A DNA stretch of 64,000 bases from assembly GCA_031280965.1 (NCBI GenBank), contig JAITFZ010000005.1, positions 1 through 64,000 on the forward strand. The letters run 5' to 3'. Every line of letters begins with the position of its first letter. The first letter of the stretch is position 1. The translations under genes were made by a program, and so were the position numbers. The notes under the pieces are model-generated. The model was given only the letters and a program-made list of their open reading frames with translations. It had not been told where the DNA came from and did not search any database. The DNA comes from Oscillospiraceae bacterium (GTDB lineage: Bacteria > Bacillota > Clostridia > Oscillospirales > Ruminococcaceae). Positions 1 through 7,746 of the stretch are shown in pieces.

Positions 1-362
1 TTGAGCGCGTCAACTTCGAGCTGGATTGCTTCTCTGTCTAATTCGTCCTTGTAGGTTCCGTTTGCGGACTGAACAGCAAGCTCTCTCATTCTCTGGAGAA
101 TCGCGTGGGTTTCGTTCAAACCGCCTTCTGCGGTCTGGATAAGGCTTATGCCGTCGTTGGAGTTCCTGATTGCCTGGGCTAAGCCGCGGATTTGGCTTCT
201 CATTTTTTCTGAGATTGCCAGTCCTGCCGCGTTGTCGCCGGCGCGGTTAATAGCAAGACCCGAAGATAACTTCTCGGTCGCCTTCTTAACCCCGGAGACG
301 TTAGTGCTAAGCTTGTTGTTAGCATTAATCGCGTTCAGGTTGTGTTGTACTACTAATGCCAT
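1..362 (-). CDS. hag: Flagellin, N-terminal part (truncated by window edge)
   Basis: Structural subunit of the flagellar filament, exported through the flagellar type III apparatus. The visible 120 residues begin [16 protein letters not shown] and continue with the conserved D0/D1 helices ([27 protein letters not shown], then [14 protein letters not shown]), typical of flagellin N-termini. The ATG lies at 362 with a strong AAGGAGG eight bases upstream. The C-terminal half is outside the window. A structured leader and a sigma-28-like promoter lie upstream, so expression is probably tied to flagellar assembly. It shows that the organism is, or recently was, motile. Confidence 0.95.
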   Translation of the reverse strand, partial: MALVVQHNLNAINANNKLSTNVSGVKKATEKLSSGLAINRAGDNAAGLAISEKMRSQIRGLAQAIRNSNDGISLIQTAEGGLNETHAILQRMRELAVQSANGTYKDELDREAIQLEVDAL

Positions 363-385
363 TTTGATTTCCTCCTTGAAATCCG

Positions 386-407
386 CTACCGAAATCCTTT
401 TCGGTAG
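386..407 (-). promoter_or_regulatory. Flagellin leader hairpin with GGA loop, candidate CsrA site
   Basis: A 9-bp perfect stem (CTACCGAAA with TTTCGGTAG) presents AGGA in its loop on the flagellin transcript, about 24 bases before the start codon. A second GGA lies inside the Shine-Dalgarno. In Bacillus subtilis CsrA binds two such sites, one in a hairpin and one over the Shine-Dalgarno, to repress hag translation. Two further leader hairpins lie at 420-439 and 446-463. Assignment to CsrA is inference. Confidence 0.5.
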
Positions 408-473
408 TTTTGTTTACTCGGGAAAGTATTTCTTTTCCCTGTTGCAAGCCGACATTACGGCTTTGCATATATA

Positions 474-500
474 ATATCGTATTTTTAAAGGAAAAGTTTA
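474..500 (-). promoter_or_regulatory. Sigma-28 (SigD/FliA)-type promoter of flagellin
   Basis: On the minus strand TAAA (497-500) is followed by a 15-base spacer and TACGATAT (474-481). This matches the sigma-28 pattern TAAA-N15-GCCGATAT at all four -35 bases and six of eight -10 bases. Transcription would start near 467 and give a leader of about 100 bases with three hairpins. Confidence 0.65.
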
Positions 501-594
501 GCGTTTTTTAGCGAGAATAATGAATGTTGTATGAATTTTTGGTGACAGTTGTGTGAAATATGCAAAAAAACGCAAAAAAATATAGCGGTTGTTT

Positions 595-1422
595 TTAATA
601 TCTGTTCGCCCTCCCTGCCGCCAGAGTAACCGTCGCCCCGAAAACAAACGCGCAAATCCCGGTAACAAGCGAAAGGTCAGGCTTCACGCCCTCCGGAAAA
701 ATCGCGAACAGCGAGCCTATAACAAGCCCGCTAATTATGCTGTATGTTGCGGTGTAAAAACGGGAAAGCAGGAACTTTATTCCTCTTGCGCCGAGAACCA
801 CACCCGCGGCAATTCCGATACACGCGGGAACAATCACGTAAAAGTCAAGCTCTGTCAGCGCTTTTGTAATAGTGTGGTAAACTCCGAGCAACATTAACAT
901 AAACGCACCCGAAATGCCGGGGATAAGCATTGCCGCCGCCGCAACAAAACCGCTGATTATAATCTGCGCGATAAATAAAGTGCCTGCCTGATAGGCTGTT
1001 TCGGCAGCTTCGGGCTCGCCCATTAAGCTTAACAAAACCACTAAAGCCATTGCGACTCCGGCGAGAACCATGTGCGGGGTTTTCGGCTTACCTTTTAAAT
1101 GCAGGTTTTTAAATATAAGCGGCAGACTTCCGGTGATTAAGCCGATGAAAAACAAAAAAGTCGGGACGGGGTGACGCTCCAAAAGGAAAGCCGCCGCAAA
1201 AACAGCCCCGCCAAGCCCCGCTGCCGCGCCGAAAGCGAACGGTATGAGGAAAACGAGGTGCTTTTTTATGTGCCTGAAATCAAGCGCGAGCGCGCCGCAC
1301 ACTATGTCGTAGCAACTAAATATAACGAGCATCGTCCCGCTCGAAACGCCGGGAATTACGTTCACCGCGCCGAAAACCGCACCGTTGAATATTGATGTGA
1401 GTAATTTAAACAATTTTTTCAT
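595..1422 (-). CDS. DUF368 membrane protein (PopT-type undecaprenyl-phosphate translocase family)
   Basis: Polytopic membrane protein of about 275 residues. It shows the two inverted DUF368 signatures: NVIPGVSSGTMLVIF near the N-terminus and LIPGISGAFMLMLLGVY in the second half, each followed by hydrophobic helices. DUF368 proteins (PopT) have been shown to help recycle undecaprenyl phosphate across the cytoplasmic membrane, which supplies wall synthesis. I chose the ATG at 1422. A TTG-initiated extension to 1467 would overlap the upstream ATPase gene and looks unlikely. The gene follows the P-type ATPase by about 10 bases, so the two are probably co-transcribed. Confidence 0.8.
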   Translation of the reverse strand: MKKLFKLLTSIFNGAVFGAVNVIPGVSSGTMLVIFSCYDIVCGALALDFRHIKKHLVFLIPFAFGAAAGLGGAVFAAAFLLERHPVPTFLFFIGLITGSLPLIFKNLHLKGKPKTPHMVLAGVAMALVVLLSLMGEPEAAETAYQAGTLFIAQIIISGFVAAAAMLIPGISGAFMLMLLGVYHTITKALTELDFYVIVPACIGIAAGVVLGARGIKFLLSRFYTATYSIISGLVIGSLFAIFPEGVKPDLSLVTGICAFVFGATVTLAAGRANRY

Positions 1423-1432
1423 TAATCTGCGG

Positions 1433-3916
1433 CTAACCTTTCGAGTCTCTGATTTTCGGGATTTCAACCCAAAGCTGACTTGTTATTCCGAGTATGAACG
1501 CCATTATAAAACGCAGAGGATTTATCGCCGTTAATCCGAAAGCGGTGTTAACAATCGGTATGTAGGTAATCAGGATTACGAGAAGCAGAACCGCTCCCAT
1601 TATAATAAAAGCTGAAGCGTTCTTTTTGCTCGGAAGTTTATAAAAAGGTATAGAGGCGGAAAGATTCACATAAACCGCGCTAATCAGCCCGCCCGTAAGC
1701 GCCGCTATGAAGCAGGCGTTCAGTACGCCGGGGCTTTCCCCCCACAGAACAAGCCGGAAAATTAAAATCGCCAGAGAAACGCAGAGCCCCTGGGTTATGG
1801 CGCGCAGTAAAAAGCGTTTATCCAAAGCGCGCCGCCCGACAAAACCGGAAGCCGACATCACGCCTTTTATATCCGCTCTGTTCCTGAAGAAAGCTAATGA
1901 AAGCGCCGGCAAAAGCAGAACAGACGGCAGTGAAACCGTAATCGGCGACATGCCCCTGTATCCGCCCGAAAACAAGCAGAACAGCGCAAACATCACCATT
2001 GCGGTAAGCGAAATAATCGCCGTCCCGATTGTCTGCTTTATATTATAATGTATCTGTCGGGTTTCTTTTAAGGCATCGACTACGGAATTAAAGTCGTCGT
2101 CAGCCAGCACAAGCCCGCAAACCTCTTTTGCCGCGCCCGAAGTTTCCTGCGGCAGAGCGACACCGATGTTGGCGGCTTCAAGCGCTTCAACGTCAGCCGC
2201 ACCTATTCCGGTAACGGCAACGATTTCGCCTTCTTCTTTCAGCAGACGGATTATGTAAGGCTTCTGGTCGGGGGTTACGCGGGCAAATATATTAACATCT
2301 TTTATTTCGGGATTTTCGTTGTTATAAGCACACTCACGCAGGTAGTCGCCCGTAACCGCCAATGAATCGTTAAGCCCGATTTTCCTGCCTATAGTTATCG
2401 CGGCGTCCGCGCTGTCACCTGTGGTCATAATAACTTTAACGCCTGCGCGGTAGCAACTTCTGACGGCGGCGGGCGCGCTGTCACGCGTTTGATTCGCAAA
2501 GGCGCAAAGCCCCACGAACGTATAATTCAAATCGTGAGCGTTGCGGGGCAGGTTGCTTTCATCAGCTATACGGGCATAACCGACAGCGACAACCCTGTGT
2601 CCCAGTTCTGCGTATTTCTGTTGTTTCTGCTGAACCGCGAAAAGGTAATCGGGAACGATGTCGCACTTGGTCAAAATCATCTCCGGCGAACCTTTAACGC
2701 AGAGCAGAAGAGAACCGTTGATTCTCCATAAGTTTCCGCCGATTTTAGTTTCCTCCGAGAAAGGATAACGACAGATGAGTTCGTTCTCCTGAAGCACCTT
2801 TACGTCCACACCCTTGAACGCCGCGCCGAGTATAATTGCCCTGTCCATAGCCGAAGAATCGGCAGGGTCGCATGTCAGAACCGAAATACGCCCGAGCGTT
2901 TCAGGGTCGGAAGTGTATTCATCTGTTAAGGATGTATGATTTTTGGTTATAACGCCTGTTTTATCCACGAAAACAGCCGTTATTGCCGACAGCGACTCCA
3001 TAGCGTTCAGGTCTTTAACCACGCAGTTCTTTTTAATCAGCGAGAATGCGCCGTAAAGGTAATGCGAACGCACAAGCCTCGGCATCTCTGCCGGTATAAG
3101 GCACAGCGCGAACGAAAACGCAGGAATTAATACAACAGCGGGAAAGCGTTCTAAGCTCAGCTCTCTTGTAAATATTGTGATAATGATGAACATTACTAAA
3201 AAAGCTCCCGACGCCGCCAAAAAAATCGGGCTCGCCTTGCGTGATGCGGATTCTATGCCGGTTACATAAGTTTCCGAAGCGCGAGCCTCGCCGAATTCAC
3301 GGCATTTTTTAGTGTCTATGCCGGTCGCGATTACGCGGGCTACGGCGTTGCCCGAAAGCAGGCGTGTACCTTTATATATACAGGTTTGTTTGATTTCGTT
3401 CTTAGCGTCAACGCCCGCCCGTTTAACGGCGGGTGTGCGGTCTCCGGTGAACAGGCTTTCATCTGTTGAAACGCTGTGCGCTTCCAGCAAGTGCGCGTCG
3501 GCGGGGACGCTTTCACCCTCCTGAAGTATAATTATGTCGTCAGGGACGATATACTCGCGGCGGAGCAGTGTAATCTGCCCATCCCGCAGTACGCGGAACC
3601 TCACGCCTGATACGCGCTTCAACTCCTTGAAGGAGTCGCGGCATTTCAGCCCTTTGAATATTTCAACAGACGAGTAAATTACGGCAAGCAGAAGCATAAC
3701 GAATCCTTCGTTTATTCTTCCGCCGAGCATAATCGCCCCCGCCGCCAAAATCATCACCGCAAATCTGAACGAGAACATTGCGCGGACAGGTTTAAAATCG
3801 CCGTCCGTTTCGGGAAGCCGCGATTCGCCGTTATATCCGTACATCGTAATTCTCTCGGCGGCCTCGTCCGAAGCAAGACCCCGATAACTGTCTATTTTAT
3901 CAGCAAAGCGTTCCAT
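1433..3916 (-). CDS. P-type ATPase-like protein with degenerate catalytic motifs
   Basis: About 827 residues with the P-type ATPase layout: N-terminal membrane pair, actuator domain, membrane segment with IPAEMP in place of the usual PEGLP, phosphorylation loop DKTG (Asp near 318), nucleotide domain KGSPE (near 408), TTGD (near 499) and C-terminal helices. Several invariant positions have changed. The actuator TGES reads TGDR (near 157). The hinge TGDGxND reads TGIGAAD (near 569), so the Mg-binding Asp is lost. The phosphorylation motif reads DKTGVIT rather than DKTGTLT. It may be a poorly active pump or a regulatory pseudo-pump. The start at 3916 is set by AAGGA six bases upstream. Substrate cannot be told. 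Confidence 0.8.
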   Translation of the reverse strand: MERFADKIDSYRGLASDEAAERITMYGYNGESRLPETDGDFKPVRAMFSFRFAVMILAAGAIMLGGRINEGFVMLLLAVIYSSVEIFKGLKCRDSFKELKRVSGVRFRVLRDGQITLLRREYIVPDDIIILQEGESVPADAHLLEAHSVSTDESLFTGDRTPAVKRAGVDAKNEIKQTCIYKGTRLLSGNAVARVIATGIDTKKCREFGEARASETYVTGIESASRKASPIFLAASGAFLVMFIIITIFTRELSLERFPAVVLIPAFSFALCLIPAEMPRLVRSHYLYGAFSLIKKNCVVKDLNAMESLSAITAVFVDKTGVITKNHTSLTDEYTSDPETLGRISVLTCDPADSSAMDRAIILGAAFKGVDVKVLQENELICRYPFSEETKIGGNLWRINGSLLLCVKGSPEMILTKCDIVPDYLFAVQQKQQKYAELGHRVVAVGYARIADESNLPRNAHDLNYTFVGLCAFANQTRDSAPAAVRSCYRAGVKVIMTTGDSADAAITIGRKIGLNDSLAVTGDYLRECAYNNENPEIKDVNIFARVTPDQKPYIIRLLKEEGEIVAVTGIGAADVEALEAANIGVALPQETSGAAKEVCGLVLADDDFNSVVDALKETRQIHYNIKQTIGTAIISLTAMVMFALFCLFSGGYRGMSPITVSLPSVLLLPALSLAFFRNRADIKGVMSASGFVGRRALDKRFLLRAITQGLCVSLAILIFRLVLWGESPGVLNACFIAALTGGLISAVYVNLSASIPFYKLPSKKNASAFIIMGAVLLLVILITYIPIVNTAFGLTAINPLRFIMAFILGITSQLWVEIPKIRDSKG

Positions 3917-4009
3917 ACTCATTCCTTTTTTCCGGGTACGCAACGCGCACCCCCTGCATAGTTTTCCACTGTATATTGTATCATAAACAGAAGAAATTGT
4001 CAATAGTCA

Positions 4010-4036
4010 GTTAAAACCATGACAAGCTTTTGTTAT
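4010..4036. repeat. Direct repeat, left copy, flanking the AT-rich cassette
   Basis: Reads GTTAAAACC-A-TGACA-A-GCTTTTGT-T-AT. The copy at 6141-6167 matches 24 of 27 bases in the same orientation. The pair brackets the AT-rich protease/lipoprotein block and looks like the scar of an insertion or a recombination event. Confidence 0.55.
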
Positions 4037-4040
4037 GAAC

Positions 4041-4073
4041 AAGGGCAGGAAGCGCATTGCTCTTCCCGCCCTT
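4041..4073. terminator. Terminator-like hairpin at the left edge of the AT-rich cassette
   Basis: AAGGGCAGGAAGC pairs with GCTCTTCCCGCCCTT around a short loop with one mismatch. The five-T run follows on the plus strand, but the genes on both sides are on the minus strand, so its direction of action is uncertain. It lies just downstream of the tiny ORF at 4081-4179. Confidence 0.5.
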
Positions 4074-4080
4074 TTTATGT

Positions 4081-4179
4081 TTACCTTATGTCCAACCCTG
4101 TTGCTTCCCTTAGTTCATGCATTGCTTTTTCGTCGTTTACGAATATAACGCTGTGTTCTCCTGCTTGGCAAAAAAACAT
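4081..4179 (-). CDS. Possible 32-residue peptide
   Basis: Short ORF starting MFFCQAGEHSVIFVNDEKAM and ending in LDIR. It has a GAGG Shine-Dalgarno five bases before its ATG. The Shine-Dalgarno/start region GAGGTTATT (4180-4188) is a 9-bp perfect match to an inverted copy at 4218-4226, so an mRNA hairpin could hide it. The frame is open for ten codons upstream of the ATG, so it could also be the tail of a decayed gene. I recognise no family. It lies between the lipoprotein gene and a terminator-like hairpin. Confidence 0.3.
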   Translation of the reverse strand: MFFCQAGEHSVIFVNDEKAMHELREATGLDIR

Positions 4180-4229
4180 AATAACCTCAGCTTGTATGTC
4201 GTGCAACTACACAAACGGAGGTTATTAAG

Positions 4230-4655
4230 CTATGAAATTATGAATTCACCATACCATTCATCATATACCACTCTATATCTCCCAGGAACAAAATCGAAAG
4301 AATATATATCCGATGATAAAACGGTTTCTAATTCTAACGGCTCCCCATATTCGATTCTTTTTAATAAATAGGGAATATTACCTTCGCCCTCGTTAAATAG
4401 TATTACATTCCATTTGTTATTGTCGTAATATTCTAAATTGAACCCAAGTCCACCATAATAAACAGAATCTTGTGTAATATTCCTAATTATGATTTTTATT
4501 TTTTCACCTCGATTGATATTTTTAGATTCAATTTCAATAGAAAGTGTTGTTTCGCCATCATCAGAAGAAAATAAATTTGATTCATTATGGTTTTTCGAAC
4601 ATCCGACTGTTATAAAACAAATCAAGCTCATAATAAAAATATATAATATTCTCAT
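4230..4655 (-). CDS. Lipoprotein with bacterial Ig-like domain
   Basis: About 141 residues. A lipoprotein signal ends at ITVGC-S, so it should be anchored on the outer face of the membrane. The rest looks like a single beta-sandwich of the bacterial Ig-like type: a charged strand IKIIIRNITQDSVYYGG, a W in the middle (NKWNVIL) and a closing PGRYRVVYD strand. Function unknown; such domains bind partners or surfaces. The ATG at 4655 has AGGAG eight bases upstream. It follows the protease gene by about 24 bases in the same AT-rich block, so the two are likely co-expressed. Confidence 0.6.
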   Translation of the reverse strand: MRILYIFIMSLICFITVGCSKNHNESNLFSSDDGETTLSIEIESKNINRGEKIKIIIRNITQDSVYYGGLGFNLEYYDNNKWNVILFNEGEGNIPYLLKRIEYGEPLELETVLSSDIYSFDFVPGRYRVVYDEWYGEFIIS

Positions 4656-4678
4656 CACTATAACTCCTATTCGTATAT

Positions 4679-5872
4679 TTAATTTATTCTAACACCAAAA
4701 TCAGTTTTGAATCTCACATACGGAGTAAAATAGACTTGCCTACCGCTACCACCGCACATAAGCCCCACAAAACTATATGCTCCAGTGGTTGGACTGACTG
4801 CATAAAATGGTCCCCCACTGTCTCCAGGTCCAGCTGAATACGAAGTTCCTAATGTGGCATGAGTTAAACCATTTACTGTAGTTCCTCCTATATTCGCTGT
4901 AACATTTTGAGCTTGAATAACTGATATAGCGTATCCATTATTCATGCCAAATGACATTACAGATAATCCAACAGCAAGGTCATCTACAGTCGAAGACATA
5001 TTTCGCGTATTAGAGGTAGATGTACCATACACTTTTCTTGTAGTAGAATAAGTACCTGTGTTATTTACAAATGCCCAATCCCCATTACCATTGTTAGAAA
5101 ATTCACGATGAGAAACTGCCCCAATCCTGACTGTTGATGAGGGAAGAACCAAATCAACATTTCCGCTTACCGGTACAGCGTGACCTGCAGTGAAAATTCC
5201 TTGTTGCCCATCCCTTCTACGAAAACCACATACTCCAAGAGTGGCGTTGCCAACTGAATTACTGATTTCCATACCACCAATTAATTCTGAATAAAGTTTT
5301 AATTGTTCACCCTTTTCTAAAATAAACAAATTTGAATTTAAAATTTTATCGAAAAAAATGTTTTGAATGATTATATATAATGATTTTTGAATATCCTCTT
5401 CGTTTAATTCCGAAAATTTTAACACTATTTTATTCTCCATTACATTTACATAGTGACCGATTATTGGTAAGTCTTTCATTAACGACTCAAACATAAATCC
5501 TCGGATTTCGTTTAATTCGTTTAATGAATATTGCGCTTTTTCAAAAATAATGCAATTAAATTCTTTTAGAAAATCTCTATATTTGCTTGTTATTTCTGGT
5601 TTATCTGATGTTAGAGCGATATATAATTTTCCACTATTATACCAAGCCCCTGCATAATCATCGGGATATACAACAGTACCATCTTTGTTAACAACGAAAA
5701 GGGTACGCAAAGCTGTATAAGCTTCCTGTGCCTCAACTTGTTCCTCAAAAATTCTCATCATCCAATCTGGCAAATTGTCATCACGTGGTGAACTTTCACC
5801 ACTTCCAAACAATGCGAACAACGATAACATAATTATTATCGACAAAATTAAACATAAAATTCTTCTAAACAT
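4679..5872 (-). CDS. Secreted trypsin-like serine protease with propeptide
   Basis: 397 residues: N-terminal signal segment (residues 1-22), a pro-region of about 170 residues, then a chymotrypsin-fold S1 domain. The triad can be read as His231 (TAGH), Asp265 (GDWAFV) and Ser352 (GPGDSGGPF). Cys215 lies before the His as in streptogrisin/alpha-lytic proteases. It is probably exported and self-processed. The Shine-Dalgarno is GAAAGGAAAG. Two sigma-A-type promoters lie upstream (5959-5987 and 6083-6111). Composition is markedly more AT-rich than in neighbouring genes, which suggests acquisition by transfer. The substrate is unknown. Confidence 0.85.
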   Translation of the reverse strand: MFRRILCLILSIIIMLSLFALFGSGESSPRDDNLPDWMMRIFEEQVEAQEAYTALRTLFVVNKDGTVVYPDDYAGAWYNSGKLYIALTSDKPEITSKYRDFLKEFNCIIFEKAQYSLNELNEIRGFMFESLMKDLPIIGHYVNVMENKIVLKFSELNEEDIQKSLYIIIQNIFFDKILNSNLFILEKGEQLKLYSELIGGMEISNSVGNATLGVCGFRRRDGQQGIFTAGHAVPVSGNVDLVLPSSTVRIGAVSHREFSNNGNGDWAFVNNTGTYSTTRKVYGTSTSNTRNMSSTVDDLAVGLSVMSFGMNNGYAISVIQAQNVTANIGGTTVNGLTHATLGTSYSAGPGDSGGPFYAVSPTTGAYSFVGLMCGGSGRQVYFTPYVRFKTDFGVRIN

Positions 5873-5958
5873 AATTCTTTCCTTTCACCCTTTTAGAGAC
5901 GCTAATTTGTTTGGGGCTTGACAAGTTGAGAGTTCGACTTTACCCCTCTTGCTCTAAT

Positions 5959-5987
5959 ATTATAACATAAAATTTCTCAAATGTCAA
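5959..5987 (-). promoter_or_regulatory. Consensus sigma-A promoter of the protease gene
   Basis: Minus-strand TTGACA (5982-5987), 17-base spacer, TATAAT (5959-5964): a perfect consensus match about 85 bases before the protease start. Confidence 0.75.
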
Positions 5988-6070
5988 CATTCAACACCGA
6001 AATCAATATTTATGTAGATATTTTTATCGATGACTGAAAGTTCCTCCGTTATTGTTGATTTTTTAGCCAT
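5984..6070 (-). CDS. Possible 28-residue peptide upstream of the protease
   Basis: Short ORF beginning MAKKSTITEELSVIDKN and ending DFGVEC. Its ATG lies about six bases downstream of the start expected from the promoter at 6083-6111, so it would be translated nearly leaderless; no Shine-Dalgarno is visible. Its stop overlaps the -35 of the next promoter. I recognise no family. It could be a peptide associated with the protease or chance coding. Confidence 0.25.
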   Translation of the reverse strand: MAKKSTITEELSVIDKNIYINIDFGVEC

Positions 6071-6082
6071 CGAATTGTTATT

Positions 6083-6111
6083 ATTGTAACACATTTTCCA
6101 TAATATGTCAA
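6083..6111 (-). promoter_or_regulatory. Second upstream promoter of the protease cassette
   Basis: Minus-strand TTGACA (6106-6111), 17-base spacer, TACAAT (6083-6088). It lies in tandem with the promoter at 5959-5987. The rest of the 400-base gap between the protease gene and purF is AT-rich. It holds an 8-bp palindrome (TTGCAGGC / GCCTGCAA, 6116-6139), the right direct repeat and the purF promoter. Confidence 0.55.
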
Positions 6112-6140
6112 GTTTTTGCAGGCAATTAAACGCCTGCAAT

Positions 6141-6167
6141 GTTAAAACCGTGACATGCTTTTGTCAT
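6141..6167. repeat. Direct repeat, right copy, flanking the AT-rich cassette
   Basis: Partner of 4010-4036. This copy contains a perfect TGACA-N6-TGTCA inverted repeat (6151-6166), which could also be an operator upstream of purF. Confidence 0.5.
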
Positions 6168-6207
6168 TTCATACAAAATAACAGTAATAAAGCACGTTCT
6201 TTTTTAC

Positions 6208-6236
6208 TTGATAAATCTTCCGAAATAAGGTAGAAT
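6208..6236 (+). promoter_or_regulatory. purF operon promoter
   Basis: TTGATA (6208-6213), 17-base spacer, TAGAAT (6231-6236). The leader to the purF ATG is only about 30 bases, so there is no room for a purine riboswitch. Confidence 0.65.
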
Positions 6237-6273
6237 TAAAATGTAGGGAAAGAATAAGGAACGGGGTGACTTA

Positions 6274-7722
6274 ATGTTCGGCGGTTTTGATGATTTTGAT
6301 GGTTTTGACAGCGTGAGTGAGGAATGTGGCGTCTTCGGAATCTATACCAAAGAGAACTCGGACGTTACAAGATACGCCTACACCGCGCTTTACGCGCTCC
6401 AGCACAGAGGACAGGAAAGTTGCGGCATAGCGGTCAACGACCGGGGCATTATAAATTATAAGCGCGGCATGGGGCTTGTTAACGAGGTTTTTAACAAAGA
6501 CAGCCTTGATAAACTCAATCACGGAAAAATAGCCATAGGTCACGTGCGCTATACCACCACTGGGCTTAATTCCCACCATAATACCCTGCCCATAGTGGTA
6601 AAGCACATAAAAGGCCCGATGGCGCTGGCATATAACGGCAACCTGATTAATTCGCAGGAACTCAGGGAGAGTTATGAAAATAAAGGCGCTATCTTCCATT
6701 CAACCAACGGCGCCGAAGTAATCGCCTACGCCGTAACAGAACAGCGGCTCGTCTGCGGTTCAATTGAAGAATCGCTGGAAAAGGCGATGTATAAAATTAA
6801 AGGCGCGTATTCATTGGTGATTATGTCGCCGAAAAAGCTGATTATTGCCCGCGACCCGAACGGCATCCGCCCTCTTTGTCTCGGAATTTTACCTGATGAG
6901 GCGGGATATGTCGCGGTAAGCGAGAGTTGCGCGCTTAACGCTGTGGGCGCTAAGTTTCTGCGGGATGTTTTGCCCGGAGAAATCATTGTTATTTCCGATA
7001 AAGGCATAAGCAGCATAAAAACCCACTGCGGAAACAAAGGCAGTCTTTGCGTCTTTGAGTATATTTATTTTGCGCGTCCCGACAGTGTAATCGAGGGTGT
7101 TTCGGTGCATGAGGCGCGTATTCGTGCAGGAGAATTTCTTGCAAAGGAACATCCGGTTGTCGCGGACGTGGTAATCGGCGTACCCGACAGCGGCATTGAC
7201 GCTGCGCTCGGCTACTCAAAGCGTTCGGGAATCCCGTATGACATAGGGTTGGTAAAAAACCGCTATGTCGGACGCACTTTCATTCAGCCCGCGCAGGAAA
7301 CGCGCGAATCTACAGTTAAAATAAAGCTTAGCGCGATGGGTTCGGTTGTCAGAGGGAAGCGGGTCATAGTTATAGACGACAGCATAGTCAGAGGCACGAC
7401 TATGAAAATAATCATTAAAATCATACGCGAGGCGGGCGCAAAGGAAGTACATATAAGGCTCTCGTCGCCGCCGTTCAAAAATCCGTGCTTCTTCGGAACA
7501 GATATAGATAATCGCGACTTCCTGATTGCCAATCAAAAAACGCCCGAAGAAATAAGGGGAGAAATAGGCGCGGATTCGCTCGGATATTTAAGTATAGAAA
7601 ACGTGGAAAAGGTCGCCGCGGGCGCAAAATGCGGCTTCTGCTCCGGTTGTTTTTCCGGCAGGTATCCTATGGAGGTGCCCAGCGAGATTCCCAAAGATAA
7701 ATTCGATTTAAAATTATCATAA
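6274..7722 (+). CDS. purF: Amidophosphoribosyltransferase
   Basis: Catalyses the first committed step of purine synthesis, PRPP plus glutamine to phosphoribosylamine. The 482-residue protein has a 17-residue propeptide before the nucleophile Cys18 (EECGVFGIY), so it belongs to the processed type. The PRPP loop VIDDSIVRGTT lies near residue 365. Cysteines in LCVFEYIYF, NPCFF and KCGFCSGCFSGRYP match the four ligands of the 4Fe-4S cluster in the Bacillus-type enzyme, so it should be oxygen sensitive. The Shine-Dalgarno is GGGGTGA. It heads an operon with purM, purN and the final pathway steps. Confidence 0.97.
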   Translation: MFGGFDDFDGFDSVSEECGVFGIYTKENSDVTRYAYTALYALQHRGQESCGIAVNDRGIINYKRGMGLVNEVFNKDSLDKLNHGKIAIGHVRYTTTGLNSHHNTLPIVVKHIKGPMALAYNGNLINSQELRESYENKGAIFHSTNGAEVIAYAVTEQRLVCGSIEESLEKAMYKIKGAYSLVIMSPKKLIIARDPNGIRPLCLGILPDEAGYVAVSESCALNAVGAKFLRDVLPGEIIVISDKGISSIKTHCGNKGSLCVFEYIYFARPDSVIEGVSVHEARIRAGEFLAKEHPVVADVVIGVPDSGIDAALGYSKRSGIPYDIGLVKNRYVGRTFIQPAQETRESTVKIKLSAMGSVVRGKRVIVIDDSIVRGTTMKIIIKIIREAGAKEVHIRLSSPPFKNPCFFGTDIDNRDFLIANQKTPEEIRGEIGADSLGYLSIENVEKVAAGAKCGFCSGCFSGRYPMEVPSEIPKDKFDLKLS

Positions 7723-7746
7723 CCACACCGCCGCAAAGGGGAGTCA

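Noticed and set aside
6237-6273. Purine riboswitch before purF
   Set aside because: The predicted leader is only about 30 bases, too short for the aptamer.
6271-6699. Long open frame on the minus strand opposite purF
   Set aside because: It mirrors the purF coding frame, has no ribosome-binding site and no recognisable domain. Similar shadows occur opposite purM, htpG, pheS and nifJ.
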